Positions 44,993 through 53,723 of a DNA stretch of 64,000 nt are shown here, in pieces. Numbering within the stretch: position 1 is the first letter of the stretch; each line of letters starts with the position of its first letter. Origin of the DNA: Candidatus Heimdallarchaeota archaeon. GTDB lineage: Archaea; Asgardarchaeota; Heimdallarchaeia; Hodarchaeales; Hodarchaeaceae. Made by a program: the position numbers and the translations under genes. A model generated the notes under the pieces. It was not told the DNA's origin, made no database searches, and saw only the letters and a list, made by a program, of their open reading frames with translations. The stretch spans positions 1,674,050 through 1,738,049 of the forward strand of contig CP070695.1 of assembly GCA_020353515.1 (NCBI GenBank), given 5' to 3'.

Positions 44993-46306
44993 GTGAAAAG
45001 CCAAGTGAATGAGAAACCGACACCCATCGTCAAACAATCAGGTTTTCTTCCTTTTAAATATCCAGACTTTGGCAAACTACTCACTGGACAGCTGGTGTCT
45101 AATATTGGCTCCCAATTCTCTTATATTGCGATTTTATTTCTTGTTTATGATATGACTGGCGAAATTTACGCAATGGCGTTATTATCAATGGCTCAAGCGA
45201 TTCCAATGATTTTGATTGGGCCTTGGGCTGGAGTAGTTATTGATAAGGTCGATCGGAAGTATGCAATGGTTTTCGCTGATCTAGGTCAAGCTTGTGCTAT
45301 TGTAATCATCCCATTCACAGCAAGCCTTCCAGATAACGTTCGCTTATGGTGGATAGTTGGAATAGCCTTTTGTAATGCAACTTTCGCAAGGTTCTTCTAT
45401 CCTGCACGAGGTGCTTCAATCCCCAAGTTAGTTGAGGACAATAAGGATCTTCTTGCAGCAAATTCATTAAGTGCTGGTGCATACCAAACCTCTGCTCTTA
45501 TAGGCCCTTTGTTTGCAGGGATCGTTATTGGTTGGTTAGGATACGACATTCCGTTCTTCATCGATTCTCTTTCATTTCTCTTCTCAGCAATTTGTATCTT
45601 GCTAATAAGTAAACCATTGAAAGCTCTAAACGCATCAACGCAGAAACCACTGCAAGATCTAATAACAGGGGGAAAATACATTCTTAATTTCCTCCCACTG
45701 CTCTATTTATTAATAGTTTTTTCAGTATTGATGTTTGCAGGAGGAGCATCAATGATCTTGATTGTTCCCTATTTAGAAACGGAATTCCATCTTGGTGAAG
45801 GGACCCGTGAGTTTATTTTTGGATTAATGACTTCTTTTTCAGCAATGATTGGATTATCAATTGCCTTTGTTTTGTCAAGGAGAACCCAGATATCTAAACC
45901 TGTAACTTTGATATCTGTAACAACAGTTTTAGCAGGCATCATCTTAATTATTTTCGGTGCTGCTCCAAACCTCTGGATAGTTGGGATGGCATGGATCGGA
46001 TTCGGGGCGATAGAGGTATTCATAGGAATTCCTTTACAGACTATTGCCCAAGAAACTGTCCCAGATGTGTTACGTGGGAAGATCTTTTCTTTCATCAACC
46101 TTTCAATCACAGTCTCCCAGATCATTGGAATGGGCATCGTTAGTGTCATCGCAAGTACTGTTATTGGAATTAGAGGGAGCTTGATATTAAGTGGAATAAC
46201 CTTATGTATTTTCTTTGTTATTGGAATAGTAATATTGAAAAGGAAGCGATTAGAGTTTCTTGTTGACCAACGAAGGGAGCAATTACAACAACTACCCCTC
46301 ACATGA
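44993..46306 (+). CDS. MFS transporter, EntS/MFS_3-like exporter
   Basis: 437 residues with 12 predicted helices. Opens LPFKYPDFGKLLTGQLVSNIGSQFSYIAI, typical of the EntS-like MFS_3 group, and carries the loop motif VVIDKVDRKYAMVFADLGQA between helices 2 and 3. A second equivalent region appears around 250-290. Related transporters export siderophores or drugs; substrate not determinable. GTG start after AATAG. Not followed by co-directional genes. Confidence 0.8.
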   Translation: MKSQVNEKPTPIVKQSGFLPFKYPDFGKLLTGQLVSNIGSQFSYIAILFLVYDMTGEIYAMALLSMAQAIPMILIGPWAGVVIDKVDRKYAMVFADLGQACAIVIIPFTASLPDNVRLWWIVGIAFCNATFARFFYPARGASIPKLVEDNKDLLAANSLSAGAYQTSALIGPLFAGIVIGWLGYDIPFFIDSLSFLFSAICILLISKPLKALNASTQKPLQDLITGGKYILNFLPLLYLLIVFSVLMFAGGASMILIVPYLETEFHLGEGTREFIFGLMTSFSAMIGLSIAFVLSRRTQISKPVTLISVTTVLAGIILIIFGAAPNLWIVGMAWIGFGAIEVFIGIPLQTIAQETVPDVLRGKIFSFINLSITVSQIIGMGIVSVIASTVIGIRGSLILSGITLCIFFVIGIVILKRKRLEFLVDQRREQLQQLPLT

Positions 46307-46312
46307 TGAAAT

Positions 46313-47884
46313 CTATTCTTCTTGGGAGCTCTTAGCTGGTGATGTTGTTATTTTAGCATATTCTTTTACTTTGGCCTCTTCACTTGTGCCTTTGAGGACC
46401 AAAACATATTCCAAACAACCCCGTGCACGTTCTCGTCTTTGAATCATATCATCTAGGTTGCTAGTAATATCAAGGTGAATAACAACATCAGCTTCCCCTA
46501 AATTCAGACCACGACCACCAACAGGGGTGAATATCAAGACATTTACATCCTCTTGTTGGAATTGTTCAAGGATAATACGTCTGGTGTCTTCAGGAGTTTG
46601 CCCAGACAAATATTTTACCCCTGGAAAGCCTAATGCCTTATTTAGGAGCATATTTGTTTGTTCCCCTAAAGCTAGATAGCGGGTAAATAATAGAACTTTT
46701 GCTCCACGAATAATATGTTCATGAATCAGTTCGATAGCAGTATCTACTTTTGGATTAATTAATCCACGAGTGGTCGTTTCTTCAGGCTTATCAAAGCGAG
46801 GTAGTTCGGAACGGTGCGAAATTAGAGAAGAACTAGCTTCAATGACATTTTGAAACGCTTCTTGATTTTCATCAATTTTAATATATCTTAAGAACTCACC
46901 TGGTGTCGAATCAAGGAGAAGGAGCCTTGCATGCGTGAGCTTGAAGAGGAGTGAGAAGGCATTTACCAGTTGTTCACGAGCATCATTGTCAGCTACTTTA
47001 TATTTACCAATACGGATAGGATACGAAGCCTGTTTGTCTTTTAATCGATCTAAGGCTCCTCCATAAGATAATTTAATGATATCTAAGCGACTTAACTGAG
47101 GATCAAGGAGTTCTTGAACTGTGGTTATTGGTTTGGTTAAAAGGGTTGAAATTAACTTATCTATGTGTTTATAATCCTCCCGATCTATCTCTCGAAACTG
47201 TGTAATAGTTTCATAAGGAGATAGTTCAGGACGCTGCATAAGGTGTGTTCCCTCTCCTAGGATCTTTATTATTGCTTGAGCTCGATATTGATCTCGTGTT
47301 CCTGTCATACCTAAGACGGGAAAACTACCAACTTTAGGGCGTACCTGAAACAGCTCTTCAAAAAACTTACTTAATCGAAATCCAGTCATAGATCGTGCCA
47401 AAAGGTCCGTTGCTTCATCAATGACACATAATTGAACAGATTTGAAGATATCTACACCTCGACGTGATTTAATTTCGAACCGATCGTTCATCAAAGCAGT
47501 TATTGGAGAAAAAATCACGTCAGATACACTATACATTTTCTCTTTCTGTGCTAAACTTAATCCTTTTCCCCCAGTTTTTGGATCGAAGAGATACCCTAAT
47601 TTATCGACAAAGCCAAAACTCTTTGCCATTTCTAAAGCTTGGCGACAACGTAAAGCTGCTGCTTCTCGGGCTGAAGTAAAAATGAACTTTGCTTTCGGAT
47701 TCATCTTTTTCAAGGATAAGAAGAGTAATAGGGCAATAATGGTCTTCCCTGTGCCATAAGGATAATTTAACAGTGAGGAATTTGGTAATTGAGTTATAAT
47801 TTCTTGAGTAGCGGTAAGCTGATACTCACGTTGTTCAATGGTGAGACCACCCAGATGTTTTTTAAGATCTAGATCCATTTCCAT
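46313..47884 (-). CDS. SF2 DNA/RNA helicase-like ATPase, Hef/XPB style
   Basis: 523 residues. Walker A YPYGTGKT (41-48), Walker B VIDEATD (about 150), motif III LGMTGTR, and a RecA-like second domain with VLLFTRYLALGEQ, VNVLIFTPVGGRGLNLGEADVVIHLD and QRRERARG as motifs IV-VI. Between the domains is a helical insert (about 230-340), as in Hef-like nucleic-acid remodelling helicases, but no nuclease or HhH domain follows. DEAT in motif II and ERARG in motif VI are unusual variants. Possible role in repair or fork remodelling is inference. Divergent from the DinB-like gene. Confidence 0.75.
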   Translation of the reverse strand: MEMDLDLKKHLGGLTIEQREYQLTATQEIITQLPNSSLLNYPYGTGKTIIALLLFLSLKKMNPKAKFIFTSAREAAALRCRQALEMAKSFGFVDKLGYLFDPKTGGKGLSLAQKEKMYSVSDVIFSPITALMNDRFEIKSRRGVDIFKSVQLCVIDEATDLLARSMTGFRLSKFFEELFQVRPKVGSFPVLGMTGTRDQYRAQAIIKILGEGTHLMQRPELSPYETITQFREIDREDYKHIDKLISTLLTKPITTVQELLDPQLSRLDIIKLSYGGALDRLKDKQASYPIRIGKYKVADNDAREQLVNAFSLLFKLTHARLLLLDSTPGEFLRYIKIDENQEAFQNVIEASSSLISHRSELPRFDKPEETTTRGLINPKVDTAIELIHEHIIRGAKVLLFTRYLALGEQTNMLLNKALGFPGVKYLSGQTPEDTRRIILEQFQQEDVNVLIFTPVGGRGLNLGEADVVIHLDITSNLDDMIQRRERARGCLEYVLVLKGTSEEAKVKEYAKITTSPAKSSQEE

Positions 47885-47968
47885 ATTACCAGACTCTGTC
47901 TGTTTATGGGATGAACGTACTTTTTAAGAGCTACATTTCTAAAACTGTAATCCAATAATCTAAATGAG

Positions 47969-48481
47969 ATGTACACAATGGAAGAATTAATTGCTACCTT
48001 AAGATCACGTCGCTTAGGAATATTATTTATCTTGAAAATGATTCCCCTAGACATTTGGGATTGGAAACCGCATCCCTCCATGAGAAGTACAGCTCAACTT
48101 GGCAATCATTTGGCCTGTAGTCCGTTAGCTATTCTGGAACTCCTCCGTGGGAGTATACCAGATGAAGAAACATATAATAATTTAGAAAAAAATAACATGC
48201 CTCTCAATGCTCAAGGATTAACAAACTTATATGAACAGAGTTTGGACAAATTAATTTCTTATCTCCAAGAGCATTTAGAGGATGCGGGAGAAGAAAACAT
48301 TAGGTTCTTTTATCAAGACCACAATACTTCGATATATAAGGAGATATTCGAGGAGATTGGGCATGAATGGTTTCATTTAGGCCAATTGTTTGCTTACCTT
48401 AAACAGAATGGTGTTGCTGTAGATATGGGGGCTTATTATGGATATAAAGATCCTGACCCTGATATTCCACCGAATGTATAA
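47969..48481 (+). CDS. DinB-like four-helix protein
   Basis: 170 residues. Opens MEELIATLRSRRLGILFILKMI with WDWKPHPSMRSTAQLGNHLA, followed by a second helical pair and GHEWFHLGQLFAYLKQNG, which place the metal-binding histidines (about 47, 131 and 135) of the DinB/YfiT fold. Such proteins bind Zn2+ or Ni2+ and often act as thiol transferases or stress proteins; exact function unknown. ATG with no strong ribosome site; divergent from the helicase gene. Confidence 0.7.
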   Translation: MYTMEELIATLRSRRLGILFILKMIPLDIWDWKPHPSMRSTAQLGNHLACSPLAILELLRGSIPDEETYNNLEKNNMPLNAQGLTNLYEQSLDKLISYLQEHLEDAGEENIRFFYQDHNTSIYKEIFEEIGHEWFHLGQLFAYLKQNGVAVDMGAYYGYKDPDPDIPPNV

Positions 48482-48483
48482 TT

Positions 48484-49368
48484 TTATAAGAGAGAATAAA
48501 TTTTATCTAGAGTAAGCTCAAATAAAACTAGAGGGAAAAGAATTTTAATCGAATTTTGAGTCACCCAAGAGCAGCCGTTGAAGTATGCCACAATATACTG
48601 TAGATAATGAGGTATTAGGGAAAAACCCTGAATGTCAGAGAGAAAATGATCCTCATGAATACTCATTGTAACTTGAACTGACACAGGATTAATAATTTTC
48701 ATTTCCAGAGTAACTAGTTCCGTTTCAAACCAAGAAAGAAGCGTCGTAAAAAAGTTTGAGAGAAAATAGAAATTTCCCCAGATGATTGGATTAACATGGC
48801 CGATTACGTCTGTCTTAATAGAAGAGGACAAAAAAAATTTCACTTGAGAGGTAAATGGGGAGTGAGAAAGGCCGCCAGTTAAGATCTTCACTAGGGAGAT
48901 GGGATGAATTGAGGGTGATATCGCATTTAATTGTAAAAAGTCAGACGCAATAAGAGTAGCAATTTTTTGACGATGAGACGCCCGTAATAATTTTCTAAGT
49001 AACACAGGAGCCAAGTGCTCATTGTCTGCTAATACATGTGCACCAAGATCAATAGTCAAGGAAGCTGTTCGCAGTTCGTGGATTAATTCTTCGACCCAGA
49101 GCTTATCAGTGTTAAAACTTGTTTTTCTGAATTGCTGAAGGATATAACGACCAAGGGTCTCATTAGAATGAATTTCCAAATCGAATTTCTGAATTGAAGG
49201 TAGTGAAATTGTTGAGGAAACAACTGAGGGATGAACCCCTAACATTTCAGCAAAAACCTGAGTGAAAAATAAAACGACATCGTCAATAGGAGATAATATG
49301 ATGAAAGAATTGAAAGGTTTGATACTAATAGAACCTGATTCGTTGCGCTGTTTAATCACGATCTTCAT
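48484..49368 (-). CDS. Hypothetical protein, last gene of a four-gene set
   Basis: 294 residues from the ATG at 49368, chosen because GAGGAGA lies just upstream, overlapping the stop of the longin-like gene. Mixed alpha/beta composition, no membrane helix or signal peptide, with hydrophobic stretches that look like buried strands (FIILSPIDDVVLFF near the start, LTIDLGAHVLADNEHL and KIATLIASDFLQLNA centrally). No family recognised. Position argues that it works with the longin-like protein. Confidence 0.65.
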   Translation of the reverse strand: MKIVIKQRNESGSISIKPFNSFIILSPIDDVVLFFTQVFAEMLGVHPSVVSSTISLPSIQKFDLEIHSNETLGRYILQQFRKTSFNTDKLWVEELIHELRTASLTIDLGAHVLADNEHLAPVLLRKLLRASHRQKIATLIASDFLQLNAISPSIHPISLVKILTGGLSHSPFTSQVKFFLSSSIKTDVIGHVNPIIWGNFYFLSNFFTTLLSWFETELVTLEMKIINPVSVQVTMSIHEDHFLSDIQGFSLIPHYLQYIVAYFNGCSWVTQNSIKILFPLVLFELTLDKIYSLL

Positions 49369-49375
49369 ACTCTCC

Positions 49376-49813
49376 TCAATGAATACTAGAAATAGATTCA
49401 TTTTCCAAAGAAGAGCGATCTAGTTTCATTAATCCACTAGTTTCAAGTATATTATCAATAATAATTGAAAAATCTCTATAGATATTAGGTTCAATTAGTT
49501 CCTGTTCAAGAAATTCATGGTAATGATCAACAAAATTAAAGTAAATTCGCCTCATAATTGTAGATATCTTTCGTTTGGAGATATTTTTCCCTGACGTGAC
49601 TAAGGCAAGAACGATTTCTTTTTTTGATTCGTAAAAAATAATATGATGTTCCATACGAATTTCGTTGATTTTTTCTCCAATCATGTTCTTCGCAAAACTG
49701 GAGACAGCTACCAAAAAGCCACTATATAAGTCGATATTTTGGGATTCATCACCATAAGAGCGTGAAAGCAAACACAATCCAGATTCGTGGATGATGAAAA
49801 TACTTCGAATCAT
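49376..49813 (-). CDS. Longin-like small protein
   Basis: 145 residues. Strand pair IRSIFIIHESGLCLLSRSY at the N-terminus, then helix/strand FLVAVSSFAKNMIGEKINEIRMEHHIIFYESKKEIVLALVT and a long amphipathic helix (RKISTIMRRIYFNFVDHYHEFLE). This order (two strands, helix, strands, long helix) is that of longin or adaptor-sigma folds, which bind small GTPases and are widespread in Asgard archaea. It overlaps the preceding gene by 4 bases and is followed after 7 bases by the next, so all are one operon. Assignment rests on fold pattern only. Confidence 0.55.
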   Translation of the reverse strand: MIRSIFIIHESGLCLLSRSYGDESQNIDLYSGFLVAVSSFAKNMIGEKINEIRMEHHIIFYESKKEIVLALVTSGKNISKRKISTIMRRIYFNFVDHYHEFLEQELIEPNIYRDFSIIIDNILETSGLMKLDRSSLENESISSIH

Positions 49814-50130
49814 GATTGGTTTCTTCCATGAGTTGAGGCCGAATTGAATAAAACATCATATGAAAATAACCCATTTCCACCATAGATTTTTAGAATAGCT
49901 TCTTGATCGTTAATAACTTCAAAGTAAAACTGTTTATCCGTGATTTCATACAGAGCAGCAAGGAATGTTTTTATCATTACCCTTAAAAGATTTATTTTTT
50001 GCGAGAAAAAACAATACAGCCCATCCTCATAAAGCTCATAATCTCGTAGGAGAACAGTCGAAAGGAGAGTTACAAGGAGAGCTGCATTTATGTATGGGTC
50101 TTCATTTCGAATTATAGTTTTCATTACCAT
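49810..50130 (-). CDS. Hypothetical small cytoplasmic protein
   Basis: 106 residues, alpha/beta, no membrane segment: helices at about 12-25 and 43-62, strands around 33-42 and 75-90. ATG preceded by GGAAG; stop overlaps the start of the longin-like gene by four bases. No family recognised; a small partner of the longin-like protein is a reasonable guess. Confidence 0.6.
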   Translation of the reverse strand: MVMKTIIRNEDPYINAALLVTLLSTVLLRDYELYEDGLYCFFSQKINLLRVMIKTFLAALYEITDKQFYFEVINDQEAILKIYGGNGLFSYDVLFNSASTHGRNQS

Positions 50131-50172
50131 TAAATGGTCTTCCTTAGGAGAAAGACTTCTCTTCTTATATAA

Positions 50173-50325
50173 TTAGGGGTTCGGTGGTGTTGTAGTTGGA
50201 TCAGCCACCCCTGAAACTGTTCCTAAAAGAAGAATGGTCAAGAAAACTATCAAAGGAATCATTTTTAATATGGATCCTTTGCATGGTCTATGATTTTCTA
50301 ATCGATTTCGGAGTTTATTTAACAA
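50173..50325 (-). CDS. Small secreted or membrane peptide, 50 residues
   Basis: TTG start with AGAGGTGA eight bases upstream, a strong ribosome site. Basic N-terminus, then a single hydrophobic helix (about 22-42, MIPLIVFLTILLLGTVSG) followed by ADPTTTPPNP. It reads as a signal peptide with a very short Pro/Thr tail or a one-helix membrane peptide. 43 bases upstream of the 106-residue gene on the same strand, so probably the first gene of that operon. Too short to assign. Confidence 0.45.
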   Translation of the reverse strand: MLNKLRNRLENHRPCKGSILKMIPLIVFLTILLLGTVSGVADPTTTPPNP

Positions 50326-50398
50326 TGTTATTCACCTCTAATACTTGTGAAAAGAAAACATCATAAAAATTATTCTTTAGAAATCTTAATGAAGTAAA

Positions 50399-51925
50399 TT
50401 GAAAGAAAAAATTGCACAAATAGTTGCTTTTTTTGCTTTGAGTTTTATCTGTATAATCACGGGAAGTCAAGTTATGAAGCTCCAAGAGGAAGAAAAATCC
50501 GATTTGATTAGTTTAAATTTACCATCGAACTTTATTAAAGATTTTATTCAATATTGGGAGAATATTAAAAGAACTGTAAGACCAGATGGAAAAACCAACG
50601 TTTCTTGGAAAAAATGGAATGAAATATCTCAAAAAGCATTAGAAACTTTGACTATGCCCTTTTTTAACAAATGGAAACATCTAGGAATATTCTCTTGGAT
50701 TGAAGCTTATATAGATTCTTTTTTTTCAATTACCCTTAACTTCAAAGGGGGGGCAATACTACTTCCTAAACAACTTATTCTTTATGAAGCAATGAAACCC
50801 AGCAATTCGTTACTTTCGAATTTGAAGGAGGAACCATCAAGCGAGGGCTTAGAAAGGATACTGGATTCATTATTTGGAGATTTAGACATTCGATTAATAA
50901 TGAGTGACCTTCAGATCTTAAAAAAGCTGGCTCAACCTAAGTTTTCAAAATCATTAGACAGATTCCCTAAATTAAAAGAACTGGCATATGGAATACGTCG
51001 TGATGTAAGAACTGTCTCTAACAGATTAGACTATTTAATTCAAACCCGGATTTTATGTCTGATCTACTTGGTTGATATGGCCCGAATTGGATATCAAACA
51101 ATATTATTGCGTCATAGTATAAAAAGATCACAAATTTTAAAGGAAATTCATCCTTATATTGTAATGGACTTCCCTTTATCATCTGATAGCTTCTTAACAA
51201 TAATTCATTTTCCATTTCGTGACGTACAGGTATATAAAAACCTTATCACATTTTTTAATCCTAATGAAATGAATATAATGAATAAACAATATCGTGGATG
51301 GAATTTTTCAGGCTTAACTAAAGATCCTAATAAGAGATGGAGGTTATTACCTCCAATCTTGCAGGATGGAGGAAATTGGAAAAAGGAGTTAATAACAGCA
51401 GAGTCAGGTATTGAGTTTAATTTGGATCCTTATTATGATCCTTTTCCTTTATCTTATCGTCAAGGACAACTTCTTGGGTTGATTCATAAACTCTCCACAA
51501 TGGAGGAGGAATATCTCGCAAAACAATTGAAAGTTGGCCGTGCTTATGTGTCCAAGGATGCTAAGACACTATTGAGAAATCGGGTTATTTTTCGTTTTCC
51601 AATCTTTTTCAACCTAGGTTTTGGTACATGGATTTATTTTTGTATCAGAAATTTAATATCTAATAAATCAGGAGGACTATTGAATGTCCTTGAACACCTG
51701 AAATTTTTTCCGTATGTAAATGTGTATTATAATCTAGATGAAGGTGCATTGATCGGTAGAACGAGGATACCCCCTTCTTGGACAGATAGATTTATATTTA
51801 GTTTATCGTCCCTCCCTAGTGTTTTTCCAGAAGCTTCAATTTCATACTACATTGGACCTAAATCTTACGCTCCTTGGGGTTTTGACATTCTTGGGACTTT
51901 CGATTGGGATAATTACCCCAAGTAG
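50399..51925 (+). CDS. Hypothetical winged-helix-containing protein
   Basis: 508 residues, TTG start. Hydrophobic residues about 8-24 may be a membrane helix or a buried core helix. Most of the protein is helical; residues about 360-420 read as a winged helix (GQLLGLIHKLSTMEEEYLAKQLKVGRAYVSKDAKTLLRNRVIFR), with the recognition helix RAYVSKDAKTLL. Divergent from the longin-like operon, only 73 bases away, so it may control it. No family recognised. Confidence 0.6.
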   Translation: MKEKIAQIVAFFALSFICIITGSQVMKLQEEEKSDLISLNLPSNFIKDFIQYWENIKRTVRPDGKTNVSWKKWNEISQKALETLTMPFFNKWKHLGIFSWIEAYIDSFFSITLNFKGGAILLPKQLILYEAMKPSNSLLSNLKEEPSSEGLERILDSLFGDLDIRLIMSDLQILKKLAQPKFSKSLDRFPKLKELAYGIRRDVRTVSNRLDYLIQTRILCLIYLVDMARIGYQTILLRHSIKRSQILKEIHPYIVMDFPLSSDSFLTIIHFPFRDVQVYKNLITFFNPNEMNIMNKQYRGWNFSGLTKDPNKRWRLLPPILQDGGNWKKELITAESGIEFNLDPYYDPFPLSYRQGQLLGLIHKLSTMEEEYLAKQLKVGRAYVSKDAKTLLRNRVIFRFPIFFNLGFGTWIYFCIRNLISNKSGGLLNVLEHLKFFPYVNVYYNLDEGALIGRTRIPPSWTDRFIFSLSSLPSVFPEASISYYIGPKSYAPWGFDILGTFDWDNYPK

Positions 51926-52097
51926 TCAAAGTATCACAAGATTAAGCCAAGATTTCTTGGTTTAATCAGATTTTTCTGAAGAAACAATTCTCAAGAAACA
52001 AATGATTTAAAGCTCCGATGATTCCGATAGTCTAACTATTTTTTTGACGCTTTATCGCTTCAAACATTCTCTAAATTCTCAGTAGAAGGTACCATAC

Positions 52098-53039
52098 TTG
52101 ATTGACAACCAGACAATCGGAGTTCTGTTTGCTCTCCTAGCTGCAGTCTGTTGGGGGCTAGGAGCATCTCTCTATAAGATTGTCATAAAAACAGAACATT
52201 CCCTTTTCCTGACGATAGCCATCCGAGGGGCCATTGCTGTTCCGTTCATTGCAGTTGTAACTTTCTTTGTTAATGGATTTGCGTCTTTGGGGATATTATT
52301 TTCTCCCGAGGTGCTCCCAATTCTACTTATTTCAAGTGCATTTGTAAGTATCGGCGATCTTTCTTTTTTTGGGTCACTTCAACGAATGGATGTTTCAAAA
52401 GCCATGCCTATTGCCTCAATTTACCCTTTATTTACCGCTATATTACTGATTATTTTTGGACTGGAGACAATCACCTCAATTGTACTAATAGGAATAATAA
52501 TATTGATTTTAGGACTTGGATTTTTATCCCAACAAGAAAAGGAAAATTCAGCAGATTCTAAATCAGAAGAAAAATTAAAGGTAGGATTAGCACTAGCGGT
52601 GATAGCTGCCATATTTTGGAGCTTTGGTATCTATACATTGCGATTACTCTTAGATTTTCCAGAAGTAGATGTTTATTCATTAGCAACAGTTCGCTTTGGC
52701 TTATTAACCAGCATTTTTATAATAATATGGGGTATAAATACGACTTATAATTATAAAATCGGAAAGGACGATCCAGCCTCGCTCGAGCACATTACTAAGA
52801 AAGTAGGCCTTGTGTTTGGTATAGGGGGAATACTATCCTGGGGAATTGGAGCTATCAGCTTTTTTTCATCAATTGAGTTGATTGGTGCTGCACGAGCCAC
52901 CCCGATATCATCGATCAATCCCTTAATATCAGTCATTATCGGGATTGCTGTTTTAAAAGAAAAACTCAAGCCTCTACAAGCAATAGGAATTTTATTGATG
53001 ATATTTGGATCGATTTTTGTTTCCCTCCAGCAAAGCTAG
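52098..53039 (+). CDS. DMT (EamA) family transporter
   Basis: 313 residues with ten helices in two EamA repeats (about 1-140 and 160-313). Characteristic end of the second repeat: GAARATPISSINPLISVIIGIAVLKEKLKPLQAIGILLMIFG, mirrored at the end of the first by SKAMPIASIYPLFTAILLIIFGLE. A charged linker with EENSADSKSEE separates them. Exports or imports small metabolites; substrate unknown. TTG start after GAAGGT. Confidence 0.85.
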   Translation: MIDNQTIGVLFALLAAVCWGLGASLYKIVIKTEHSLFLTIAIRGAIAVPFIAVVTFFVNGFASLGILFSPEVLPILLISSAFVSIGDLSFFGSLQRMDVSKAMPIASIYPLFTAILLIIFGLETITSIVLIGIIILILGLGFLSQQEKENSADSKSEEKLKVGLALAVIAAIFWSFGIYTLRLLLDFPEVDVYSLATVRFGLLTSIFIIIWGINTTYNYKIGKDDPASLEHITKKVGLVFGIGGILSWGIGAISFFSSIELIGAARATPISSINPLISVIIGIAVLKEKLKPLQAIGILLMIFGSIFVSLQQS

Positions 53040-53723
53040 AAACTTAATCAAAAAAAAGGGACTCCCAACCTTTTGTGTGAAGGAGTGGGTGATGTGGTTG
53101 TATATAATTCTACTATGATTGAAGACATCTTTGTTCGTCGCTTGACCTAAGCGCTAATCGCTTTTAACTTATCAGGGGACCCCTCACTACAGCAAGTAGT
53201 ATCCCTCAGATAGAAAGCTGCTCTTTAGATCTGAAGAATGTCAGTCCACATCTACCCACATTTCTCAACTAGTGAGCATATGAGTAATGAGCGAATTCTC
53301 TAAGCTACCAGCCTTATTTTACCACTTCTTCTATTATCATACTTTCTTTTTCTTTTTTTCTTCAATTTCCTTTTCTTTTTCTGCTTCTTAAGCATTTTCT
53401 TTCTTGTTTCTTGAGTGAGCAAAGATCTCCTAAAATCGCGAGATAGGGTATAGTTAGGTCTCGATAACCCATCTTTCCTACTTTTAGAAATCACAACATC
53501 ACCATGCAATTTTCCATAAATCGATTTTTAGAATATTCGACGTTATAAAAAATCTACATTTACATTAATAATGTATTATAAAAATCTTTCGGAATGAATA
53601 ATAATTACAGAAAAAAGGTGTCATTGATTTGTTTTACTATCATTGATACATCATAATAATTCCTGAACAGGCTTCTTTCTAAGGTAAAAAGCAAAGTTTG
53701 GAGGGTAAATTGTCCAAAGGATT
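53040..53723. other. Long intergenic region with small hairpins and a polypyrimidine tract
   Basis: About 680 bases. The part 53040-53290 is less AT-rich than its surroundings and contains short hairpins: CCTT-N7-AAGG near 53070, AAGCG-N5-CGCTT near 53152, CTAC-N5-GTAG near 53190. A C/T-rich tract covers about 53340-53420. No tRNA or known ncRNA fold recognised, but a structured RNA is possible. Confidence 0.35.
53300..53509 (-). CDS. Possible very basic small protein
   Basis: 69-codon frame with a Lys/Arg-rich C-terminal half caused by the polypurine tract on this strand. A TATA-like TTTTTTATAA lies about 45 bases upstream. It could be a small nucleic-acid-binding protein, but the composition may simply reflect low-complexity DNA; real status uncertain. 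Confidence 0.25.
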   Translation of the reverse strand: MHGDVVISKSRKDGLSRPNYTLSRDFRRSLLTQETRKKMLKKQKKKRKLKKKRKRKYDNRRSGKIRLVA

